Origin: Hydractinia symbiolongicarpus
Lineage: Eukaryota; Cnidaria; Hydrozoa; Anthoathecata; Hydractiniidae
DNA: 64,000 bases
Assembly (NCBI RefSeq): GCF_029227915.1
Contig: NC_079888.1
Span: forward strand, 2,553,001 to 2,617,000
Reading direction: 5' to 3'
Shown one piece after another: positions 57,712 through 64,000 of the stretch (position 1 is the stretch's first letter; each line of letters opens with the position of its first letter). The notes under the pieces are model-generated. The model had not been told where the DNA came from. It did no database searches and saw only the letters and a list, made by a program, of their open reading frames with translations. The position numbers were made by a program, and so were the translations under genes.

Positions 57712-59104
57712 GTTTTTCCAGATTGTTTTAGATTTGATTCGATTTTGGGGCTTCTTACAGAAGTAATACACATAATTATTACCACCCTTTTTTTTAAACA
57801 TCGTCAATACATACAAGATTGATATAAAATTTCTTTTTAATAAATAACTTTATCAAATATTAAATTTACATTACTGGTTATTTTTGCACCGCCCTTGTAT
57901 TGTAAGCTTTTGTAAAATGGCATAAAAAATGGCCTGACATTGTTGACAAATGTTTTATATTGACCGTATGTAACAGGCACTAAGACTGTATATCTCCCTT
58001 GCTCGGTGCGAGCGTTAAGTTATGCTTTTGAATTTATCACTTCGATGGTCAGGTGTTAGTGTTTCCGTATAAAGAATGAGGGAACCACGAATCAAATTTA
58101 AGAATAGTATATAGCGGGCGGCAATGAAAATTATTCTCAAGGCTAACTCAAAAACACAGAGTGGATTTTGAAATAGATTTCAGAGTGTTCAATTAATACT
58201 AACTCTTACTTTTCTTTCATTTTCGACTTTTATTTTTGACTACAATTCCTGGTATTTTCTTTAATTTTCAAACTATTTTCGACGAGAATTTCCCTCTATT
58301 GGAACCTTGGATTACTTTAAAAATGTAAATCTTGATAACAAACATATTGGTAGAACTGATTTGTAAAAAATGAATGTAAATTTTTTAAAACAATTCTAAA
58401 ATTTAAACCTTGTCATTATTGTGAAAAATGAAGATAAACCTAAACCTAAAATTCCTGACCTACTCTTCACATTTTACAAAAAGACTAAAATTTCCTTTTG
58501 CCTATATTTTTAAAATGTCCGACAAGACCTGACAGAGTGGACATCCTGGCATACTCTATACACGTCCACGATGGAAGTTTAGTTGAACAAATAACAGATA
58601 TATCTTTAAATTTTTAAAGGTTGCTAAGGTTGCATCATTCTCACAACCTTTAAAATCAATTCAGTGCTAAAAAAAATTCTCTTTAATAAATAAAAGTAGC
58701 TACAAAAACTGTCGGAATGTTAAATCCGATAATTCCACCAGGATAATAAACGTTGTCCTATTAGACTTTCCCGAAACATATCGAGCGCACCTCCGGTATG
58801 TAAAAATTTAACGTAATTTAAACACAGCAGCAGAAATTTACATTTAAAATTTACATTTGCATTTAAAATTTATATCTCAAGGTATGTGACGGGGCTTATG
58901 TCCAGAAAAAGTTGATGAAACTAAGAAAAATACTTGTAAATGGTGACTTCTTACGAACCCTCCAAATTGGCTTGAGAAGAAGGCTATGAATGTTTTTCTC
59001 TTCGTTTTGTAACACCCAGCCAAGCTTAATACCATAGATAACAAAGCAGAAAGCAGTTCATGGAGAAAAAATATGCAAGGAAAATTTTGCTCGATGACAC
59101 TTGT
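57712..59104. other. intergenic, downstream of DNTTIP1
   Basis: No gene seen on either strand. AT-rich sequence without large repeats. Confidence 0.5.
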
Positions 59105-62100
59105 TCAATCTTGTTTCGTCTCTCTGATCAAAGCCTGACCTAAAACAAAATAGATAAAACATGTTTTACAAGTAGTTTGAACAGTTAAGACAAGTTTCAC
59201 ATGTAGTTTGAACAGTTAAGACAAGTTTCACATGTAGTTTGAACAGTTAAGACAAGTTTTACATGTAGTTTAAACAGTTAGGACAAGTTTTACATGTAGT
59301 TTGAACAGTTAGGACAAGTTTTACAAGTAGTTTGAACAGTTAAGACAAGTTTTACATGTAGTTTGAACAGTTAAGACAAGTTTTACATGTAGTTTGAACA
59401 GTTAAGACAAGTTTTACAAGTAGTTTGAACAGTTAAGACAAGTTTTACAAGTAGTTTGAACAGTTAAGACAAGTTTTACATGTAGTTTAAACAGTTAAGA
59501 CAAGTTTTACAAGTACTTTGAACAGTTAAGACAAGTTTTACATGTAGTTTGAACTGTTAAGACAAGTTTTACATATAGGATAAGTTTTACAAGTAGTTTG
59601 AACAGTTAAGACAAGTTTTACAAAAAGTTTGAATAGTTAAGACTAGGTTTGGGTTAACGGCAAAACTGGAAAAACATTTGTCAGAGATGCTGTTCACATA
59701 AGAAGTATAGTATGCTATTAAAAAAGGATTTTTATGAAATAAAGAATATAAATTTAATTTAATTCTCGCTGTCCAGCCCATACGATTTAAAGATATAGTT
59801 ATTTAAAACTTATACACGTTTCATAAATTTACATAATCATCGTGTTTTGAAAATCTATCAGCATTTACTCAGTCAATGTAAAGCGTGCGCCAAACATCCC
59901 ATTAACGACTGAACGTCACATTAACGACTGAACGTCACATCGATGTTGAACGCTATACTGACGTCTTAACGTTACTTTGCGAGAGAGAGAGAGCAATGCG
60001 CAGTTATATTGAATACGCAAAGTAAATTGCATAAATTGGGTGTTCACACAAATAAAATTTCAAAGCAAAAAACAAAACGAAAATGAAGACGTGTTTCTAC
60101 TCACGTTTCATAAACAATTTGATTTTTTTTCGGAAAGATTCTGGAACGACGAAACCTTTCACATCGTCTGGTTTGATACCTAAGTTATCTCTGAAAAATA
60201 AAAATTTGAAATAAGAATAACAGTTATTTGGCGTTCGTGTGAAAGGGTTGACAAACAAGCTGTTGATAACAACAAAAAAAAATCAATGTTTACATTTTAA
60301 AAATGCAATTGTCTTTAAGACTATTAAACTTGTCCACTAACCAAATAAAACAACAAAATATACAAAAAAACACTCCAAACTTTACACGATATACTCCCGG
60401 TTATTCGCACAACACATAATTCGGACTGGTCTTTGTCTTCTTTTAGCTGTTTTGCATGACAATGACATGCTAACTCAAATTTCTGAAAACGCCAACATTC
60501 GCGAACTCTAATCATTTGTACCCTTCATGGGCTAATTCTCTCAGATTTACTTTAATCCCATTTAAAGTACAAGAACAAAATATAAGTACAGCTGCTTAGG
60601 AAGGTCGAGAGAAGAAAGCCCTTATGCTGAATATATGGCAACGAATACAAGTGGATACGTTGTTATGTATGCTTACATAAAAACTAATCCTAAATCGAAT
60701 CTTTGCTTTAGCCTGACTTTGACCTAATGAACAGATGAAGTTATAGCTAATTGGTTTGTAGTACGTTTGACCTTGGAGGAAGGTTTGACGTATGTAACTC
60801 TGCTACAACATTCCTCGTATTCTCGTATTATGTTAGAAGCAAAGATTTGGTTCATACTAGAGTAGCAAGTCTGAATAAAGAGAATTAAAAATAAAATTAT
60901 ATTTAACAGACAACATGAAACGTACTTGTAGTCAGGGTGACTTGTAGCTAGTAATCGAATGTCATCAGCAAGCATGAGGAACGCCTGAACAAAAAACGAA
61001 ACAATTATAAAAGAACTTCCATTTAAACACGCATTTTCATATTTTTAGTCATATTTTTGCACAATGTTTACACTGACTTGTGTCACAGTGTTTCAAATTG
61101 TTCGAGTTCCCCTGGCCTAAAGCCTCTATTTTTTAATCAGTTGATCAAATGTAATCTCCACACGCCAAAAACACAGTTGATTCAGCGAGAACGCTACCAA
61201 ATCATCTTCACTAGAACACATTTTTTATGTTTATATTTTTTGCGTGTTTTCTGAATAAAAATGGTTTTCGCAAAGATTTTGCTTTCACGGAAATCCGCGA
61301 TTCAAGCCAATAACTGAAATAAAACGAATTTTTTTATTAGTAAGTAATGACAGCTGAAGAGATCAAAGATGAGATATATTTTCCCAGAAAAAGGCATTGT
61401 CCTGGAAACTACCTTTCTCCCTGTAATTTGACTCACGTCTCCTAGAGTTACGACCACTGTGTCATCGGTAGATGTTTTCCGAGAAATGTAACAGAAACAC
61501 GATAACATCAGGGGAAGAAAATTCAGGGCCGAAAATTGCGGAAGAAACTGAAATTGCGGAGAATGAAAGCCATATTTTGCAAAAGAAATTTTAACAAATG
61601 GAAGCTATCAGGGAATCTTTCGCACAGCAAATCTGAGAATATGGAAACGTGTTTTACATATATTTAGATCTTTTAGAATTCAAAGGTAGATTTTATAATG
61701 GTTCGAAAATTTCTTTAGGAGATTGTCAATTCTTGCAGAAATAATTTTCTCGAATAGACATTTTTAATTTATTTCTCGAAAAAATTTTTTTGACGAATAA
61801 AGAACTACTGGTATAACGCAAAATTTATTTTCACGAATTAGGGCAAAATTCGCCAAAATTTCCTCCGCGAAAATTTCTTCTCGCAAAAATTTCTTCTCTT
61901 AAGGTACAGGTGAAATCTGAGCATAAAAAATTCAAAACTAAGTGTTCCGTACTAACCTTGCCGCCTGTCATCGGCATATGACCATTCTCGTACAACCATT
62001 GTTTATCGTCTTGATCACCCATGTACTAAATATAAGTCTATTATTAGCTACCTTTTAGCCTAAGCCTTTTCGGTCAAAATTTTCGTCGTCCCCCAAACAA

Positions 62101-63756
62101 TTTGATTAATTTCAAATGTTTGTTATCGATCAACAAAATGCTAAAAGTTTGCGGACATATCAAGATTGCTAGTAACCCATCTTTTTACCGCTCTAAATGA
62201 CCCAAAAACGTTATAACAAATGCACCAAATTTGCAGAAATGGATTTTAACAAGCTATTCTGTTAACGTCAGCCATAGGATAATTTTTTTATGGTGCTTAC
62301 ATAAAATGGATTTTTTATAAATTCCAAAGTGTGACCACTTTGGAATTATCCGTCGGCCCATCAAATTATTTGGCGTCGGGTCTAATTTTCGTCCGCCTTA
62401 TCTTTTGTCACATAGGGCTAGCAAGTTTGTGCAAATGATGCTATTATGTTAATCTTTATGTAAAAGAGAGTGACTTCTTTTCACATATTCAAGGTGGACA
62501 CGCCTGTTTTTCATACTTTATTGGAAGCTGTAACTGAGCCTACAGGTCGTATCTTGGTGAATAATACTATACTAATACTAGTTATTAAAACCATTTTTGA
62601 TTGTTTTCATGTCATTGAAACAATACACAGGATCAAAACTGAAAACACAAAACAAGAAATATCAACCTTAAATAGCTGCGGGTGACGTATATACAATCGC
62701 CCTCGAGCTGATGCATAACCAAGTATTCTAAACATAAAAACATGATGCTCAAATGATTTGTCACGTATTGCCTTCACTAGCATCGCCTTATGTTCCTATA
62801 CACATTAATCTCTTCACATTAATCTCGATGAAAATCAAAAGTTACATGATGACCACAGAAGATAAAATGTAAATTCCAGAACATTTCAGAACAAAATTGT
62901 TTGTTATTTAGGACAATTGCCAACCAAAAAAATTAAAAGCTTAATAAAACCTTTGGGAATACAAGCAATTCTTTGAGATGCATTAAATGCAACCTAGAAA
63001 TATTTGTGTGACCACTAGAAGCCAAATATATTGCAGCATTTTACAAACCTCGTTTTTAATTAACCCTTTCACTCTTGTGACCCGCAGAGCGGCTTCTGTG
63101 GGTCCCTGATGTGCAGACCTTAAAGTTTGCCCAAATATTTCTTAGGAGGGTAATTTATTTTCCCATTTGGAAGATGACATTTTGAAAAAAAATACACTGA
63201 AATAATCAGTGACATAAAATGAGCCACGTTTCAATAGATTTTGTTCCTAAAGTAACAACATCAAATTTTTAGTTCTGGGAATAATTATTAATATGGTTTA
63301 TTCTTAAAAATGATGTTACAGTGAGTGAAGTGTAGAACTCGACTAACTTTAACTAAACCTAGATCTAAATTTTACATATGATTAACTAATGTGTTTTCAC
63401 TTTAAAACCCAATAAAATATTTTTTCAGGCATTAAATTTTGTGGACGGAGCACTTTATTTGTATTTTGAAAGATATTTCATTGCAAAATATAAATAAATA
63501 TAATTTATGGCCATCCACTGCATTGTAGGTCGAAAGCAATTGTCACAAAGCCTTGTGGCAATGAAAATCGAGACATGTCGTTAAAACAGTCGGCACAAAG
63601 CAATGTCGTAATAAAAATCAACAAGGGGAATAACGGGAGCAAAGTGCCAAGAAACATAGCCATCTCATAAGGATAACTAGCTATAACAGGTACATACTTG
63701 TTAGCTTTTACACCCATGATCAGTTCAGTTTCTTCTGTAATTCTCTCGTCATCCCA
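59105..63756 (-). CDS. DNTTIP1: DNTTIP1 (TdIF1) homologue, C-terminal part, gene continues past the window
   Basis: Exons in coding order: 63698-63756, 62667-62727, 61957-62025, 60926-60984, 60105-60190, 59105-59139 (stop TGA). All junctions have GT/AG and agree in phase. The decoded segment contains ETELIMGVKANKILG, GRLYIRHPQLFKYMGDQDDK and HMPMTGGKAFLMLADDIRLL. These closely resemble the conserved C-terminal DNA/nucleosome-binding domain of deoxynucleotidyltransferase terminal-interacting protein 1. In animals this protein is a core subunit of the MiDAC histone deacetylase complex, with HDAC1/2 and MIDEAS, and acts in the nucleus. The remaining end (FRKKIKLFMKR, then QALIRETKQD) is basic. 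The N-terminal dimerisation domain must lie beyond 64000. Confidence 0.85.
59161..59645. repeat. 31-bp minisatellite in a DNTTIP1 intron, about 15-16 units
   Basis: The unit ACAAGTTTTACATGTAGTTT + GAACAGTTAAG repeats in tandem with CATGT/CAAGT and AAG/AGG variants. It begins about 20 bp upstream of the terminal-exon acceptor (59140-59142), in the last intron. Confidence 0.9.
61735..61900. repeat. cluster of TTCGCGAA / TTCTCGCGAA words
   Basis: Short AT-flanked words such as AATTTTTTTGACGAATAAAG, TTTTCACGAATTAG, TTCGCCAAAATTTC and CCGCGAAAATTTC recur here and at several other places in the window. They probably are scattered remnants of one palindromic element, lying here in a DNTTIP1 intron. 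Confidence 0.35.
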
Positions 63757-64000
63757 CTATAATGGTAAACGGAGATTGAGTCCAGAAAGACAAAAAAGAA
63801 GTTTGGCTAAACACAAAAAAATTACAGCTATCTGTTATCTAACACAGTGTCGTCAATAGTTTTCCATGTTCACGAATGTTGTTTAGCCCACAAAGATTCA
63901 CGGAAATTCGCCCATCGCTACTCGCAGCTACTATTTTGGCTTTTGAAATTTTCGCAACTTATTTTTTAGATTATTTTCTCTATTTGCGAGAATAAATTTT

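Noticed and set aside
57166-57816. 216-codon frame with 19-residue repeats (YSLQYLLFPT...)
   Set aside because: It is caused by the 19-bp minisatellite read in rotating frames; no start context or codon bias supports a gene.

Overview
The window is about 65% A+T. Its genes are split by short introns with GT/AG borders, it has no bacterial-style operons, and it carries many kinds of small transposon remnant. It is therefore animal nuclear DNA. A thrombospondin-repeat membrane protein, a single-exon rhodopsin-like GPCR, a death-domain protein and a clear DNTTIP1 homologue indicate a metazoan. The AT-rich, compact-exon style and the receptor architecture suggest a cnidarian, probably a hydrozoan, but no diagnostic marker fixes the species.

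Most genes lie on the minus strand. From high to low coordinates they are: the C-terminal two thirds of DNTTIP1 (63756 to 59105, continuing past the window edge); a type II membrane protein with thrombospondin type 1 repeats, complete in five exons (54008 to 49143); a death-domain-like N-terminal module (42757 to 39533) followed by a very large exon for an SF1-helicase-like P-loop NTPase (38790 to 36155), possibly one gene; an isolated fibronectin III exon (35566 to 35303); a terminal ankyrin-repeat exon (33671 to 33187); an unrecognised eight-exon protein with a signal peptide (18135 to 14754); a nine-exon single-pass receptor with a threonine-rich stem and a tyrosine-motif tail (12083 to 4129); and a GPCR (2690 to 1743). 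One gene lies on the plus strand: an intronless seven-pass membrane protein that may be gustatory-receptor-like (27225 to 28718).

Exon structures were worked out by eye from splice borders and reading-frame phase. Four multi-exon models close perfectly in phase: the receptor (482 codons), the unrecognised gene (382 codons), the thrombospondin gene and the DNTTIP1 fragment. The join between the death-domain exons and the NTPase exon does not close in phase, so at least one small exon is missing or they are two genes.

The rest is non-coding and repeat-rich. It holds small Helitrons with TC...CTAG ends and a 3' hairpin, a TTAA-flanked piggyBac-type MITE with long G and C tracts, a Tigger/pogo MITE and a broken Tigger transposase, several tRNA-derived SINEs, a 19-bp minisatellite that encloses a Helitron fragment, a 31-bp minisatellite in a DNTTIP1 intron, and a 430-bp AACG tract in a receptor intron.

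The two most interesting items are the receptor, whose tail carries ITIM-like, ITAM-like, NPxY and YxxM motifs and which has alternative and duplicated tail exons, and the death-domain/NTPase locus. Both look like candidate innate-immune or self-recognition genes, but that is inference.
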